Both the position numbers and the translations under genes were made by a program. 64,000 nucleotides of DNA from Asticcacaulis sp. AND118 (GTDB lineage: Bacteria; Pseudomonadota; Alphaproteobacteria; Caulobacterales; Caulobacteraceae). The stretch spans positions 906,501-970,500 of the forward strand of contig NZ_CP084910.1 of NCBI RefSeq assembly GCF_020535245.1, in the 5' to 3' direction. Positions 19,147-31,674 of the stretch are shown piece by piece. The notes below the pieces were generated by a model, which saw only the letters and a program-made list of their open reading frames with translations, searched no databases and was not told the origin of the DNA. How positions within the stretch are numbered: the first letter of the stretch is position 1; the number at the start of each line of letters is the position of its first letter.

Positions 19147-19185
19147 GCCGTAACCCCCAAAGCGCGGGTTGCGGCTTTTGTGTTT
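19147..19185 (+). promoter_or_regulatory. terminator-like hairpin in the rpsL leader
   Basis: GCCGTAACCC (19147-19156) pairs with GGGTTGCGGC (19166-19175; one G-T pair) around a 9-nt loop and runs into TTTTGTGTTTG. It sits between the promoter and rpsL, so it may attenuate the str operon. Confidence 0.5.
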
Positions 19186-19274
19186 GTCGTATCTGAAGCC
19201 TTACCGAAGGCATTATACCCAACCGAGGTCGCCCGGCCAAACGGCACAGGCCTCCATCAAGCACAGAGATTTCT

Positions 19275-19646
19275 ATGCCCACGATTAACCAGCTTATCCG
19301 TAAGCCGCGCAAGGCCCCCGCCAAGCGCAACAAGGTGCCGGCCCTGAAGGGCTCGCCCCAGCGTCGCGGCGTTTGCACGCGCGTCTACACCACCACGCCG
19401 AAGAAGCCGAACTCGGCTCTGCGTAAGGTCGCCAAGGTCCGTCTGACCTCGGGCATCGAATCGGTGTGCTACATCCCCGGCGTCGGCCACAACCTTCAGG
19501 AACACTCCGTGGTTCTGATCCGCGGCGGCCGCGTGAAGGACCTTCCGGGTGTCCGTTACCACATCCTGCGCGGCGTGCTCGACACGCAAGGCGTCAAGAA
19601 CCGTAAGCAGCGCCGTTCGCACTACGGTGCGAAGCGTCCGAAGTAA
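19275..19646 (+). CDS. rpsL: 30S ribosomal protein S12
   Basis: 123 aa, normal length. It has the [12 protein letters not shown] start and the decoding-centre loop [13 protein letters not shown] (the lysine position whose changes give streptomycin resistance is wild-type Lys). It also has [20 protein letters not shown]. It heads the str operon with rpsG, fusA and tuf. Confidence 0.98.
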   Translation: MPTINQLIRKPRKAPAKRNKVPALKGSPQRRGVCTRVYTTTPKKPNSALRKVAKVRLTSGIESVCYIPGVGHNLQEHSVVLIRGGRVKDLPGVRYHILRGVLDTQGVKNRKQRRSHYGAKRPK

Positions 19647-19652
19647 GGATAG

Positions 19653-20132
<480 letters not shown>

Positions 20133-20197
20133 GGCTTTGGCGCTGGCAATAACCAGCACAACAGGGCTGTCACGGTCCTGTCAAAAAAGGTCTATAA

Positions 20198-20230
20198 GGC
20201 GCGGGCGACTTAACCTAAGTCTCCCGCGCC
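20198..20230 (+). other. very stable hairpin between rpsG and fusA
   Basis: GGCGCGGG-c-GACTTA pairs with TAAGTC-t-CCCGCGCC (one C-T mismatch, 3-nt loop), 14 paired positions. No T-run follows. It may be a processing, pausing or autoregulatory site of the str mRNA. Confidence 0.6.
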
Positions 20231-20286
20231 TACGCATAGTTCCTACCGAACTTTTTCTGAATCCCCTTTTTGTCTGAGGCCCGTAC

Positions 20287-22365
<2,079 letters not shown>

Positions 22366-22371
22366 GGTTTA

Positions 22372-22415
22372 GCGCATTCCGAAAAGTGTTCAGCGGTTTT
22401 CGGAATCAAATGCGC
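22372..22415. repeat. palindromic intergenic repeat, copy A
   Basis: A 44-bp palindrome in the fusA-tuf gap: outer arms GCGCAT/ATGCGC, inner arms TCCGAAAA/TTTTCGGA around GTGTTCAGCGG. Related copies are at 31747, 35686 and 36380. Confidence 0.85.
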
Positions 22416-22432
22416 GACAATCAAAAGAGCTT

Positions 22433-22461
22433 GGCCCGTGGCAAAGACTATGCTACGGGCC
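22433..22461 (+). other. second hairpin in the fusA-tuf gap
   Basis: GGCCCGTGGC and GCTACGGGCC pair over 10 bp (one G-T) around a 9-nt loop. It lies about 110 bp before tuf. There is no T-run. A tuf-specific promoter may lie nearby but was not identified. Confidence 0.4.
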
Positions 22462-22570
22462 GGACCCACCGCGGTCAGGCCGGACATTCTGTTTGTGCTC
22501 CGGCCCGGATCGACCCCCAAGTTTCCAACCCCTAACCGAGTGAAGGCCCGCAGATTTGCGGGGATTTGAA

Positions 22571-23761
22571 ATGGCCAAGGAAAAATTCAACCGTACTAAG
22601 CCGCACTGCAACATCGGCACCATCGGTCACGTCGACCATGGCAAGACCACCCTGACCGCCGCGATCACGATGACGCTGGCGAAGACCGGTGGCGCTGTTG
22701 CCAAGAACTACGCCGACATCGACGCCGCTCCGGAAGAAAAGGCTCGCGGCATCACGATCAACACGGCTCACGTCGAGTACGAGACGGCCAACCGTCACTA
22801 CGCGCACGTCGACTGCCCGGGCCACGCCGACTACGTGAAGAACATGATCACCGGCGCCGCTCAGATGGACGGCGCTATCTTGGTCGTCTCCGCCGCTGAC
22901 GGCCCGATGCCGCAAACCCGCGAACACATCCTGCTCGCTCGCCAGGTCGGCGTGCCGGCTCTGGTCGTGTTCATGAACAAGGTCGACCTGGTCGACGACG
23001 AAGAGCTGCTCGAACTGGTCGAAATGGAAGTTCGTGAACTCCTGTCGTCCTATCAGTTCCCGGGCGACGATATCCCCATCACCAAGGGTTCGGCCAAGGC
23101 CGCGACCGATGGCGTGAACCCGGAAATCGGTGAAAACCAGATCCTGGCTCTGATGCAAACTGTCGACGACTACATCCCGCAGCCGGAGCGTCCGGTTGAC
23201 CTGCCGTTCCTGATGCCGGTCGAAGACGTGTTCTCGATTTCGGGCCGTGGTACGGTTGTGACCGGTCGCGTCGAGCGCGGCATCGTCAAGGTTGGCGAAG
23301 AAGTTGAAATCGTCGGCATCCGTCCGGTTCAGAAGACGACCTGCACGGGCGTCGAAATGTTCCGCAAGCTGCTGGACCAAGGTCAAGCCGGTGACAACGT
23401 CGGCGTTCTGCTGCGCGGTACGAAGCGTGAAGACGTCGAGCGCGGTCAGGTTCTCTGCAAGCCGGGTTCGATCACGCCGCACACCAAGTTCATCGCCGAA
23501 GCCTACATCCTCACGAAGGAAGAAGGCGGCCGTCACACGCCGTTCTTCACCAACTACCGTCCGCAGTTCTACTTCCGTACGACTGACGTGACCGGCATCG
23601 TGAAGCTGAAAGAAGGCGTGGAAATGATCATGCCGGGCGACAACGCCGAGCTGGACGTCGAACTGATCACCCCGATCGCCATGGAAGAGAAGCTCCGCTT
23701 CGCTATCCGTGAAGGTGGCCGCACCGTCGGCGCCGGCGTCGTGGCCAAGATCCTCGCCTGA
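22571..23761 (+). CDS. tuf: elongation factor Tu
   Basis: 396 aa from the ATG at 22571 (SD gggga). G1 [10 protein letters not shown]3 [13 protein letters not shown]4 NKVDLVD; the C-terminal [19 protein letters not shown] and [13 protein letters not shown] are typical. It delivers aminoacyl-tRNA to the ribosome. It is separated from fusA by 205 bp holding repeat copy A, so it may have its own promoter. Only one tuf copy is in the window. Confidence 0.98.
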   Translation: MAKEKFNRTKPHCNIGTIGHVDHGKTTLTAAITMTLAKTGGAVAKNYADIDAAPEEKARGITINTAHVEYETANRHYAHVDCPGHADYVKNMITGAAQMDGAILVVSAADGPMPQTREHILLARQVGVPALVVFMNKVDLVDDEELLELVEMEVRELLSSYQFPGDDIPITKGSAKAATDGVNPEIGENQILALMQTVDDYIPQPERPVDLPFLMPVEDVFSISGRGTVVTGRVERGIVKVGEEVEIVGIRPVQKTTCTGVEMFRKLLDQGQAGDNVGVLLRGTKREDVERGQVLCKPGSITPHTKFIAEAYILTKEEGGRHTPFFTNYRPQFYFRTTDVTGIVKLKEGVEMIMPGDNAELDVELITPIAMEEKLRFAIREGGRTVGAGVVAKILA

Positions 23762-23768
23762 TTTTAGG

Positions 23769-23797
23769 TAGCAGGGTCTCGGACCCTGCACCCTTAA
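23769..23797 (+). repeat. 3'-UTR palindromic motif after tuf
   Basis: TAGCAGGGTC-t-CGGACCCTG then CACCCttaatc. The 8-bp hairpin GCAGGGTC/GACCCTGC and its flanks are nearly identical to the sequence just after ettA (54453-54483, opposite strand). Both lie between a stop codon and an intrinsic terminator. Confidence 0.7.
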
Positions 23798-23833
23798 TCG
23801 GGCGCAGGCGACACCGATCAAGACTAAAGAAAA

Positions 23834-23861
23834 CCCCCTGAGTCCGCTCAGGGGGTTTTTT
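23834..23861 (+). terminator. intrinsic terminator of the str operon
   Basis: A perfect 9-bp stem CCCCCTGAG/CTCAGGGGG with tccg loop followed by T6. A strong classical terminator closing the tuf transcript. Confidence 0.95.
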
Positions 23862-23924
23862 GCCGTTCTCGACAGTGTCATGAAACTGCGCCATTCTCCT
23901 GACGGTTGAAAAGCGGAGGGTGGC

Positions 23925-24896
23925 ATGTTTCATGGCAATGTCAGTCTGGAGATCGCCGAGGGTCTGAAGACGCTGCGTAAGCGTATCGAGGCGGCGAACA
24001 TCCCGCCGTCGAAGCTGGATGAAACCCTCAATATCGCTACCTGGAATATCCGGGAATTCGGCAAGAAGCGCCGCACGCAGGCGGCCATACATTATATTGC
24101 CGAGATACTGGGGCAGTTCGATCTGATCGGCGTGGTCGAGTTGCGCGACAATCTGTCGGACCTGCAACGCGTTTTGCCCATCCTCGGCCCGTACTGGGAT
24201 GTCGTTTACTCCGACGCCATCCGCGACCACGGCGGCAATTACGAGCGCATCTGCTACCTGTTCGACACGCGCGCCGTGGTGTTCAACGGTCTGGCCGCCG
24301 AACCCTCACCGCCCCGCACCAAACGCGGCAGCGAGTATCTCAGCGACGATAGCTGGTGGCGTTCGCCCTATCTGGCCTCGTTCAAGTCGGGCAATTTCGA
24401 TTTTCTGGCCTTCACCACCCATGTTCGCTGGGGCGAAACCGAAGCGGCCCGGTTGAAAGAGATCGAAGGGCTGGCGGCGTGGATCGGCGCCAAGACGAAG
24501 GAAAAGATGGCCGAAGACAAGGACATCATCGTCATGGGCGATTTCAACATCCCCAAACGCGACGGCCCCATGTTGCAAGCCCTGCTCGATTGCGGCTTGA
24601 AGATACCGACGGCTTTAGCCAGGGACGAGTTCGGCACCAATCTGGCGCGCGACAAGCGCTACGACCAGATGTTGCACTTCACGCAGTTCAGCGAGAGTTT
24701 CACCAATGCAGGCGGCGTGCTCGACTTCTATGCCGGAGATCACCGCCCGCTGTTTCCGGTCGAGAGCTATCCCGATATGGACAAGGCGGCCTTCACCTAT
24801 CAGTTGTCCGACCACCTGCCGCTGTGGATGCAGATCAATACCGACATCGACGGTCAGGTGCTCGATGCGCTGATCCAGCGCAAGCGGCAGAATTAA
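23925..24896 (+). CDS. endonuclease/exonuclease/phosphatase-fold protein
   Basis: 323 aa with the DNase I-like fold motifs in order: Asn in IATWNIREF, Glu in GVVELRDNL, His in [17 protein letters not shown] and the C-terminal SDHLPLWM. This implies a Mg-dependent phosphoesterase, but DNA, RNA or lipid substrates cannot be separated. No signal peptide. The gene is inserted between tuf and rpsJ, where alphaproteobacteria usually have contiguous ribosomal genes. It follows the tuf terminator, so it should be expressed independently. Confidence 0.85.
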   Translation: MFHGNVSLEIAEGLKTLRKRIEAANIPPSKLDETLNIATWNIREFGKKRRTQAAIHYIAEILGQFDLIGVVELRDNLSDLQRVLPILGPYWDVVYSDAIRDHGGNYERICYLFDTRAVVFNGLAAEPSPPRTKRGSEYLSDDSWWRSPYLASFKSGNFDFLAFTTHVRWGETEAARLKEIEGLAAWIGAKTKEKMAEDKDIIVMGDFNIPKRDGPMLQALLDCGLKIPTALARDEFGTNLARDKRYDQMLHFTQFSESFTNAGGVLDFYAGDHRPLFPVESYPDMDKAAFTYQLSDHLPLWMQINTDIDGQVLDALIQRKRQN

Positions 24897-24981
24897 CCCC
24901 CCATGTCGTTAACCTTACGGCTTAGGCCTAAATAAACCTCGTTCCTGTACATCCGGTTGAATACCAATGCAGGGGAACCGG

Positions 24982-26184
24982 ATGGCCAGACTGAAACGCA
25001 TCGAAAGCGTCGCGCCCGAAGCGCTGACGGCTGAAGATATCGCAGCCTGGGAAGGGTTCACCTCGCGCCGTCCCGACCTGATCGGTCCTTATTTCGACGT
25101 GCGCTACGTCATGGACATCGGCCAGAGCGTACCTGACGCCTTCATTGCGCGTCTTTATGACGAGCAGGGCCAGATCGCCGGCTATCTGCCGTACCAGGTG
25201 CGCGGGCGGACCATTCAGCCGCTCGGCGCACCGTTGACCGACTATCACGGCGTCATCGCCGACGACGGCTTCGTCATGGATTATCAGTTGCTGCTGCGCA
25301 GCCTGAAAGCCAACCGTCTGGAATTCATGGGCTGGGTCGGCGATATGACGGCGGAGAAGGCGCGGACCCGCACTATCGAGGCGGTGACGCAGATCGCCGA
25401 TCTGTCCGAGGGCTACGACGCCTACTATGCGCGCCAGAAGAGCCTGCATCACAAGTTCTATAAAAATGTCGGCCGCTGCCAGCGCAATATAGAAAAGGAC
25501 TTCGGCGGCTTTGACTTCACGTTCGAAATGGTCACGCCCGAACTCCTGCAATGGGTCATAGACCAGAAGCGCGAGCAATATAGCCGTTCGGGCATGCACG
25601 ACGTGTTCGGCTGCGGCTGGACGCTGAACCTGCTGAGTCAACTGGCCAAGCGTCAGGACGAAGGTTTCGGGCTGAGGGTAGGGGTGTTCCGCGACACGAG
25701 CGGCGAAGAGCCAGTACTGGTGGCCGCTGAAATCTGCCTGATGCGCGGCCACTATATGCATTTCTGGTTCCCGGCCTATTCGGAAGCCTATCACCGCTAC
25801 AGCCCCGGCATCCTGTTGTCGCTGCGCATCATGCAGCACGCGGCCGCGCTGGGGGTGACGCAAGTCGATTTCGGCGCGGGCGGGGAGGGGTATAAACACA
25901 CCATGACCTCTCCGGCGCGCGTCTGCCTCGAAGGGACGGTCGAGGCACGGGCGAATCTGATGACGGTCATGGCCGATGCCTTTGTCGCCTTGTCGCCCGT
26001 GGCGCGTGACAGGTTGCGGGACATCCGGCTCAGCCTGCAACGTCGCCTGCGCGTCATCCGTGCCTGTGAAACGGACGCAAAAGGCAAGCGCGACGCTTTT
26101 CAGGCCCTGTTCCGCCGCGGTATGAGCCGTCTGCGCACCTCTGCGCCGTCGCCGGCGGGCCCTGCGAACGACATTGCGGCCTAA
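24982..26184 (+). CDS. GNAT-superfamily acyltransferase (FemAB/CelD-like)
   Basis: 400 aa from the second in-frame ATG (24982), preferred because AGGGGAA lies just upstream; the ATG at 24967 would add five residues. The central part (KFYKNVGRCQRNIEKDFGG) and the C-terminal block (LMRGHYMHFWFPAYSEAYHRYSPG, ending in VDFGAGGEGYKH) match the BioF2-like acetyltransferase family often linked to exopolysaccharide or peptidoglycan modification. Two GNAT-like halves are likely. No glycan cluster is nearby. It shares the insertion between tuf and rpsJ. Confidence 0.75.
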   Translation: MARLKRIESVAPEALTAEDIAAWEGFTSRRPDLIGPYFDVRYVMDIGQSVPDAFIARLYDEQGQIAGYLPYQVRGRTIQPLGAPLTDYHGVIADDGFVMDYQLLLRSLKANRLEFMGWVGDMTAEKARTRTIEAVTQIADLSEGYDAYYARQKSLHHKFYKNVGRCQRNIEKDFGGFDFTFEMVTPELLQWVIDQKREQYSRSGMHDVFGCGWTLNLLSQLAKRQDEGFGLRVGVFRDTSGEEPVLVAAEICLMRGHYMHFWFPAYSEAYHRYSPGILLSLRIMQHAAALGVTQVDFGAGGEGYKHTMTSPARVCLEGTVEARANLMTVMADAFVALSPVARDRLRDIRLSLQRRLRVIRACETDAKGKRDAFQALFRRGMSRLRTSAPSPAGPANDIAA

Positions 26185-26211
26185 GCCGGCAAAGATTCCT
26201 GATGTCAGGGG

Positions 26212-26240
26212 TTGACGACAGGCGACTCCTTCGGCATATA
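26212..26240 (+). promoter_or_regulatory. probable S10 operon promoter
   Basis: TTGACG (26212-26217), 17-bp spacer, CATATA (26235-26240). It is located about 250 bp before rpsJ. Confidence 0.55.
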
Positions 26241-26356
26241 CGCCACCTCTGTTGGATTGGCAGTGAAGCTCTGGCTTTAGACGCGATCCGCATACTACAA
26301 ATTAAATCGGCGGCCTCGTCTTACATATAAGGTGACGCTTCCAGATTTTCCGAATG

Positions 26357-26389
26357 GCCACGCGGGTAACACCGCGCGGCTTTGTTTTT
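26357..26389 (+). promoter_or_regulatory. terminator-like hairpin in the S10 leader
   Basis: GCCaCGCGG (26357-26365) pairs with CCGCGcGGC (26372-26380; one A-C mismatch) around gtaaca and continues TTTGTTTTTG. It may attenuate the S10 operon, or terminate read-through from upstream. Confidence 0.5.
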
Positions 26390-26489
26390 GCGGATAACGC
26401 GTCGGTCTCTGAATTGGGATCGAAGCTGGTCTTTGAAATGGTTCAACGGACGCGGGATACGCAACCCCTTAACTTGGAATAAGAGCGAT

Positions 26490-26798
26490 ATGGATCGTCA
26501 GAATATCCGCATCAGGCTCAAGGCCTTCGATCACCGCGTGCTGGACCATTCCACACGTGAAATCGTGAACACGGCCAAGCGCACCGGTGCCACCGTCCGG
26601 GGGCCGATCCCCCTGCCGACGCTGATTGAGCGCTTCACCGTGAACCGTTCGCCGCACGTCGACAAGAAGTCCCGTGAACAGTTCGAAATCCGCACCCACA
26701 AGCGCGTGCTGGATATCGTCGACCCCACCCCGCAGACCGTTGACGCGCTGATGAAGCTCGACCTGTCCGCCGGCGTGGACGTCGAGATCAAGATTTAA
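26490..26798 (+). CDS. rpsJ: 30S ribosomal protein S10
   Basis: 102 aa from the ATG at 26490: [19 protein letters not shown]. The loop GPIPLPT and the [17 protein letters not shown] segment are typical. It is the first gene of the S10 operon and, as NusE, also a transcription antitermination factor. The apparent upstream extension is leader. Confidence 0.98.
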   Translation: MDRQNIRIRLKAFDHRVLDHSTREIVNTAKRTGATVRGPIPLPTLIERFTVNRSPHVDKKSREQFEIRTHKRVLDIVDPTPQTVDALMKLDLSAGVDVEIKI

Positions 26799-26809
26799 GG
26801 GGCCCGGTC

Positions 26810-27541
26810 ATGAGAACAGGTCTCCTCGCCAAGAAGCTGGGCATGACGCGTTATTTCGACGCGCAGGGCCAGCACACCCCCGTCACCGTCCTTTCGCTCG
26901 AAGGCTGCCAGGTTGTGGCCCAGCGCACCAAGGACAAGGACGGCTACACCGCCCTGCAACTGGGTGCCGGCACCCGCAAGGCCAAGAACGTCTCGAAGCC
27001 CGAGCGCGAGCGTTTCGCCAAGGCTCAAGTCGAGCCCAAGGCCATCCTGTCCGAGTTCCGCGTCACTGAAGACGCCCTCGTCGAAGTCGGCGCCGAATTC
27101 TCGGCCGATCACTTCGTCGAAGGTCAGCGCGTCGACATCCAGGGCACGACCATCGGTAAGGGTTTTGCCGGTGCCATGAAGCGCTGGAATTTCGGCGGCA
27201 TGCGCGCTACCCACGGTGTTTCGGTCTCGCACCGCGCCCACGGTTCGACGGGTAACCGTCAGGATCCGGGCCGCACCTTCCCCGGCAAGAAGATGGCCGG
27301 TCACTATGGTGTTGAAACCGTCACCACGCTCAACCTCGAAGTCGTTCGCATCGACGTCGAGCGCGGCCTGATCTTCATCCGTGGCGCTGTCCCGGGTGCG
27401 GAAGGCTCGTTCGTCAAGATCCGTGACGCCGTGAAGAAGTCGGCTCCGCAAGACCTGCCGTTCCCGGCCGGTCTGAAAAAGGCTGCCGCCGCTCCGGCTC
27501 AAGCTGAGGAAGCGCCCGCTCAAGAAGAGGGTGCTGAATAA
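26810..27541 (+). CDS. rplC: 50S ribosomal protein L3
   Basis: 243 aa. [17 protein letters not shown], the [20 protein letters not shown] loop reaching towards the peptidyl-transferase centre, and a Gln within [20 protein letters not shown] (the usual methylation site). The C-terminal Ala/Glu tail of about 25 residues is longer than in E. coli (209 aa), as is common in alphaproteobacteria. Confidence 0.98.
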   Translation: MRTGLLAKKLGMTRYFDAQGQHTPVTVLSLEGCQVVAQRTKDKDGYTALQLGAGTRKAKNVSKPERERFAKAQVEPKAILSEFRVTEDALVEVGAEFSADHFVEGQRVDIQGTTIGKGFAGAMKRWNFGGMRATHGVSVSHRAHGSTGNRQDPGRTFPGKKMAGHYGVETVTTLNLEVVRIDVERGLIFIRGAVPGAEGSFVKIRDAVKKSAPQDLPFPAGLKKAAAAPAQAEEAPAQEEGAE

Positions 27542-27543
27542 TC

Positions 27544-28212
27544 ATGAAACTCGACGTTATCACCCTCGACAACGGCAAGGCCGGTTCGGTTGACGTCTCT
27601 GACGCCGTTTTCGGCCTCGAAGAGATCCGCAACGACATCCTGGCCCGCGTCGTCAACTGGCAGTTGGCCAAGCGCCGCGCCGGTACGCACAAGGTTCAGA
27701 CCCGCAACGAGAATTCTCGCACGGGTAAGAAGATGTACAAGCAAAAGGGTTCGGGCGGCGCTCGTCACGGTTCGCGCCGTGCACCGCAGTTCGTCGGCGG
27801 TTCGCGCGCCTTCGGTCCGGTCGTTCGCTCGCACGCCTTCGACCTGCAGAAGAAGGTTCGCGCCCTCGGCCTGCGTCATGCTTTGTCCTCGAAGGCCAAG
27901 GCCGGCTCGCTGATCGTTCTCGATCAGGCCGCGCTGGACTCGACCAAGACCGCGGCTCTTCGCGCCAAGTTCGAAACGCTGGGCCTGAAGAACGCTCTTA
28001 TCATCGCGGGTCCCGAAGTTGACACCAACTTCGCCCTCGCTTCGCGCAACATCCCCAACATCGACGTCCTGCCGTCGGCCGGTCTGAACGTTTATGACGT
28101 TCTGCGCCGCCATACGCTGGTCCTGACGAAGTCGGCGGTGGAAGCGATCGAAGCCCGCTTCGCAGACACCAAGACCGCCTCGGCTAACGCCTCGGTCGGT
28201 GGGGAGGCCTAA
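27544..28212 (+). CDS. rplD: 50S ribosomal protein L4
   Basis: 222 aa. The extended loop [20 protein letters not shown] enters the exit tunnel. In E. coli L4 also represses its operon through the S10 leader; whether that holds here is unknown. It starts 2 nt after rplC. Confidence 0.98.
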   Translation: MKLDVITLDNGKAGSVDVSDAVFGLEEIRNDILARVVNWQLAKRRAGTHKVQTRNENSRTGKKMYKQKGSGGARHGSRRAPQFVGGSRAFGPVVRSHAFDLQKKVRALGLRHALSSKAKAGSLIVLDQAALDSTKTAALRAKFETLGLKNALIIAGPEVDTNFALASRNIPNIDVLPSAGLNVYDVLRRHTLVLTKSAVEAIEARFADTKTASANASVGGEA

Positions 28213-28215
28213 GCC

Positions 28216-28512
28216 ATGGCTGCTACTATCCGCAATTACGACGTCATCCTGGCGCCGCACATCACCGAAAAGGCGACCGTTCTGTCGGAACAGAACAAGG
28301 TGGTCTTCAAGGTGTCGCTGGACTCCTCTAAGGATGAAATCGCCTCGGCCGTTGAAGCGCTCTTCAACGTCAAGGTCGTCAAGGTCAACACGGTTGTCAC
28401 GAAGGGCAAGACCAAGCGCTTCAAGGGCATCATGGGCCGTCGCAACGATGTCAAGAAGGCGATTGTCACCCTCGAAGAGGGCCAATCCATCGACATCACC
28501 ACCGGTCTGTAA
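28216..28512 (+). CDS. rplW: 50S ribosomal protein L23
   Basis: 98 aa. [22 protein letters not shown] is the conserved start and [20 protein letters not shown] the rRNA-binding part. It forms the docking site for trigger factor and SRP at the tunnel exit. It starts 3 nt after rplD. Confidence 0.98.
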   Translation: MAATIRNYDVILAPHITEKATVLSEQNKVVFKVSLDSSKDEIASAVEALFNVKVVKVNTVVTKGKTKRFKGIMGRRNDVKKAIVTLEEGQSIDITTGL

Positions 28513-28527
28513 GGGGAGGTTTTAACA

Positions 28528-29364
28528 ATGGCTTTGAAGCATTTTAATCCGACCTCGCCCGGCCGTCGCGAACTGGTTCTCGTTGACCGTTCCGAACTGC
28601 ATAAGGGCCGTCCCGAAAAGGCTCTGGTCGAAGGTCTGACCAAGTCCGGCGGCCGTGGTGCCGGCGGTCGTGTCGCTGTCCGTTTCCGCGGCGGCGGCGC
28701 GAAGAAGCTCTACCGCATCATCGACTTCAAGCGTCGCAAGTTCGACGTGGCCGGTACGGTTGAGCGTCTGGAGTACGACCCGAACCGCACCGCGTTCATC
28801 GCGCTGATCAACTACGCCGACGGCGAAAAGGCCTATATCCTGGCCCCGCAACGCCTCAAGGCCGGAGACACGATCATCGCCTCGGAAAAGGTCGACGTGA
28901 AGCCGGGTAACGCGGCTCCGCTGCGCGCCCTGCCGGTCGGTACGATCATCCACAATGTCGAGCTGAAGCCCTTCAAGGGCGGTCAGCTGGCCCGTTCGGC
29001 TGGTGCCTACGCCCAGCTGGTTGGTCGTGACGCCGGTTACGCCCAGATCCGTCTGGGTTCGGGCGAGCTGCGCATGGTGCTCGACACCTGCATGGCCACC
29101 GTCGGCGCCGTGTCCAACCCGGACCACATGAACGAAAGCCTCGGTAAGGCCGGTCGCGCCCGTCACAAGGGCTGGCGTCCGCACGTTCGTGGTGTGGCCA
29201 TGAACCCGATCGACCACCCGCACGGTGGTGGTGAAGGCCGTACCTCCGGTGGTCGTAACCCGGTCACTCCGTGGGGCAAGCCCACCAAGGGCCGCAAGAC
29301 CCGTACCAACAAAGCGACGGATAAGTTCATCATCCGCTCGCGTCACCTTAAGAAGGCTCGCTAA
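28528..29364 (+). CDS. rplB: 50S ribosomal protein L2
   Basis: 278 aa. [20 protein letters not shown] and the C-terminal [20 protein letters not shown] loop with the conserved His near the peptidyl-transferase centre. Normal length, with a strong gggagg SD. Confidence 0.98.
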   Translation: MALKHFNPTSPGRRELVLVDRSELHKGRPEKALVEGLTKSGGRGAGGRVAVRFRGGGAKKLYRIIDFKRRKFDVAGTVERLEYDPNRTAFIALINYADGEKAYILAPQRLKAGDTIIASEKVDVKPGNAAPLRALPVGTIIHNVELKPFKGGQLARSAGAYAQLVGRDAGYAQIRLGSGELRMVLDTCMATVGAVSNPDHMNESLGKAGRARHKGWRPHVRGVAMNPIDHPHGGGEGRTSGGRNPVTPWGKPTKGRKTRTNKATDKFIIRSRHLKKAR

Positions 29365-29367
29365 TCC

Positions 29368-29646
29368 ATGGCTCGCTCCGTATGGAAAGGTCCCTTTGTC
29401 GATGGCCACCTTCTCAAGAAGGTGGAAGCGGCTCAGGGCAGCGGTCGCAAGGACGTCATCAAGACGTGGTCGCGCCGCTCCGTCATCATGCCCCAGTTCG
29501 TGGGGCTGTCGTTTGGTGTTTACAATGGTCAGAAGCACGTGCCGGTGCTGGTGTCGGAAGACATGGTCGGCATGAAGCTCGGTGAATTTTCGCCTACGCG
29601 GAACTTCCCCGGTCACGCCGCTGACAAGAAGGCGAAGAGGAAGTAA
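29368..29646 (+). CDS. rpsS: 30S ribosomal protein S19
   Basis: 92 aa. [40 protein letters not shown] and the basic C-terminus KKAKRK. It contacts S13 and the A-site tRNA region of the head. It starts 3 nt after rplB. Confidence 0.98.
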   Translation: MARSVWKGPFVDGHLLKKVEAAQGSGRKDVIKTWSRRSVIMPQFVGLSFGVYNGQKHVPVLVSEDMVGMKLGEFSPTRNFPGHAADKKAKRK

Positions 29647-29649
29647 GCC

Positions 29650-30033
29650 ATGTCGCAAACGTCCAATCCTCGCCGCGTAAAGCCGACCGAAGCCCGCGCC
29701 AAGCTGGTCTCCATCCGCATCAGCCCTTACAAGCTGAATCTGGTGGCCCAGTCGATCCGCGGCCTGAAGGTCCAGCGCGCGCTCAACGAGCTTGAATTCT
29801 CGCACAAGCGTATCGCCGGCGACGTTCGCAAGGCCCTGTATTCGGCGATCTCGAACGCCGAAAACAACCACAACCTCGACATCGACAACCTGTTCGTCGC
29901 CGAGGCCTATGTGGGCAAGAACATCGTCATGAAGCGCTTCGCGTCCCGCGCTCGCGGTCGCTCGTCGCGTATCCTGAAGCCCTTCTCGGAACTGACCATC
30001 GTCGTCCGTGAACTTGGTCAAGAGGCTGCCTAA
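29650..30033 (+). CDS. rplV: 50S ribosomal protein L22
   Basis: 127 aa. [19 protein letters not shown] and the beta-hairpin region ([20 protein letters not shown]) that lines the exit tunnel. The stop shares one base with the rpsC start (TAATG), implying coupled translation. Confidence 0.98.
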   Translation: MSQTSNPRRVKPTEARAKLVSIRISPYKLNLVAQSIRGLKVQRALNELEFSHKRIAGDVRKALYSAISNAENNHNLDIDNLFVAEAYVGKNIVMKRFASRARGRSSRILKPFSELTIVVRELGQEAA

Positions 30034-30788
30034 TGGGTCAGAAAGTCAATCCGATCGGTCTGCGCCTTGGCGTCAACCGTACCTGGGACTCGCGCTGGTT
30101 CGCCGCCCGTCAGGAATACGCCAAGCTGCTTCACCAGGACCTGAAGATCCGTAAGGAACTGAAGGAAAAGCTGAACGCCGCCGGCGTGTCGCGCATCATC
30201 ATCGAGCGTCCGCACAAGAAGTGCCGCATCACCATCTATGCCGCCCGTCCGGGCGTGGTGATCGGCAAAAAGGGTGCCGACATCGACAAGCTGCGTAAGG
30301 AAATCGCCGCTCTCACCGAAGGCGAAGTGTTCCTGAACCTGGTCGAAGTCCGCAAGCCGGAAGTCGACTCGCAACTGGTCGCCGAATCGATCGCTCAGCA
30401 GCTGGAGCGCCGCGTGGCCTTCCGTCGCGCCATGAAGCGTTCGATCCAGTCGGCCATGCGTCTGGGCGCCAAGGGCATCCGTATGAACCTGTCGGGTCGT
30501 CTCGGCGGTGCGGAAATCGCCCGTATGGAATGGTACCGTGAAGGTCGCGTGCCGCTGCACACCCTGCGTGCGGACATCGACTTCGGCTTTGCCGAAGCTC
30601 TGACCACCTACGGCATCATCGGCGTCAAGGTCTGGATCTTCAAGGGCGAAGTCCTTGAGCACGATCCGATGGCCCAGGACAAGCGCTGGTCGCAGGAAGC
30701 TTCGGGCCCCTCGTCGAACGAGCGTCCTGAGCGCGGTGATCGCAACAATCGTGGCCCGCGCCGCGATCGCAATAACAAGGAGGCCTAA
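30033..30788 (+). CDS. rpsC: 30S ribosomal protein S3
   Basis: 251 aa. [20 protein letters not shown], the KH domain with [11 protein letters not shown], and [21 protein letters not shown] helicase residues (here [17 protein letters not shown]). The C-terminal 30 residues are Arg/Asn/Glu-rich and disordered. Confidence 0.98.
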   Translation: MGQKVNPIGLRLGVNRTWDSRWFAARQEYAKLLHQDLKIRKELKEKLNAAGVSRIIIERPHKKCRITIYAARPGVVIGKKGADIDKLRKEIAALTEGEVFLNLVEVRKPEVDSQLVAESIAQQLERRVAFRRAMKRSIQSAMRLGAKGIRMNLSGRLGGAEIARMEWYREGRVPLHTLRADIDFGFAEALTTYGIIGVKVWIFKGEVLEHDPMAQDKRWSQEASGPSSNERPERGDRNNRGPRRDRNNKEA

Positions 30789-30793
30789 TCGCT

Positions 30794-31222
30794 ATGCTGC
30801 TTCCTAAGCGCACAAAATACCGTAAGGCCTTCAAGGGCCGCATCCACGGTAATGCCAAGGGCGGCTACACGCTGAACTTTGGTTCCTATGGTCTGAAGAC
30901 GGTCGAGCCTGAGCGCCTGACCGCCCGTCAGATCGAAGCCGCCCGTCGGGCCATCACGCGTCAAATGAAGCGTCAGGGCCGCGTCTGGATCCGTATCTTC
31001 CCGGACTTGCCCGTCACGGGCAAGCCCGCCGAAGTCCGGATGGGTAAGGGTAAGGGGGCTGTGGATTACTGGGCCGCTCGTGTGGCGCCCGGCCGCATCC
31101 TGTTTGAAATCGACGGCGTGCCGGACGACATTGCCCGTGAGGCCCTGCGTCTTGGTGCGGCGAAGCTGCCGGTCAGCACCCGCGTCGTGACCCGTCTCGA
31201 CGCCGGCATCGCGGCGGAGTAG
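30794..31222 (+). CDS. rplP: 50S ribosomal protein L16
   Basis: 142 aa. [20 protein letters not shown] and [20 protein letters not shown]. It binds near the A site and helps seat tRNA. It is 5 nt after rpsC. Confidence 0.98.
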   Translation: MLLPKRTKYRKAFKGRIHGNAKGGYTLNFGSYGLKTVEPERLTARQIEAARRAITRQMKRQGRVWIRIFPDLPVTGKPAEVRMGKGKGAVDYWAARVAPGRILFEIDGVPDDIAREALRLGAAKLPVSTRVVTRLDAGIAAE

Positions 31223-31227
31223 GGACC

Positions 31228-31422
31228 ATGACCAAGATCGCCGAACTGCGGGGCAAGACCCCCGATCAGCTGCAGGAAGAACTGCTGAACCTCAAAAAGG
31301 AACAGTTCAACCTCCGCTTCCAGAAGGCCACTGGCCAACTGGAAAAAACCCACCGCGTGGACGAGGTCCGCAAGGACATCGCCCGCATCAAGTCGCTTCT
31401 GACCGCTCAGAAGTCCGCCTAA
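31228..31422 (+). CDS. rpmC: 50S ribosomal protein L29
   Basis: 64 aa. [20 protein letters not shown] and [13 protein letters not shown] form the typical helical hairpin. It sits beside L23 at the tunnel exit. Confidence 0.97.
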   Translation: MTKIAELRGKTPDQLQEELLNLKKEQFNLRFQKATGQLEKTHRVDEVRKDIARIKSLLTAQKSA

Positions 31423-31434
31423 GAGGAATAGACC

Positions 31435-31674
31435 ATGCCCAAGCGCATTCTTGAAGGTCTGGTTGTTTCCGACAAGGGCAACAAGACCATCGTCGTGAAG
31501 GTCGAGCGTACCGTTCTGCACCCGGTTCTTAAGAAGCCGGTTCGCGTTTCGAAGCGCTACCACGCTCACGATGAGAACAACACCTACAAGGCTGGCGAAG
31601 TCGCTCGTATCATCGAGTGCGCGCCGAAGTCCAAGCTGAAGACCTGGGAAGCACTTCCCAAGGACGCAGCCTAA
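31435..31674 (+). CDS. rpsQ: 30S ribosomal protein S17
   Basis: 79 aa. [20 protein letters not shown] and [19 protein letters not shown]; an OB-fold primary 16S-binding protein. It is the last gene of the first uninterrupted block. A 334-bp gap follows before rplN, where most genomes have only a few bases. Confidence 0.97.
   Translation: MPKRILEGLVVSDKGNKTIVVKVERTVLHPVLKKPVRVSKRYHAHDENNTYKAGEVARIIECAPKSKLKTWEALPKDAA

Larger units (their letters stand above)
26185..26489 (+). other. S10 operon leader region
   Basis: A 305-bp gap with no gene. It holds a probable promoter (26212-26240) and a terminator-like hairpin (26357-26389), followed by about 100 nt of untranslated leader to rpsJ. The short frame reading into rpsJ from 26382 is untranslated leader. 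Confidence 0.6.

Noticed and set aside
22532-23926. 464-codon minus-strand frame opposite tuf
   Set aside because: Shadow of EF-Tu with His/Asp/Val-biased composition typical of antisense frames.
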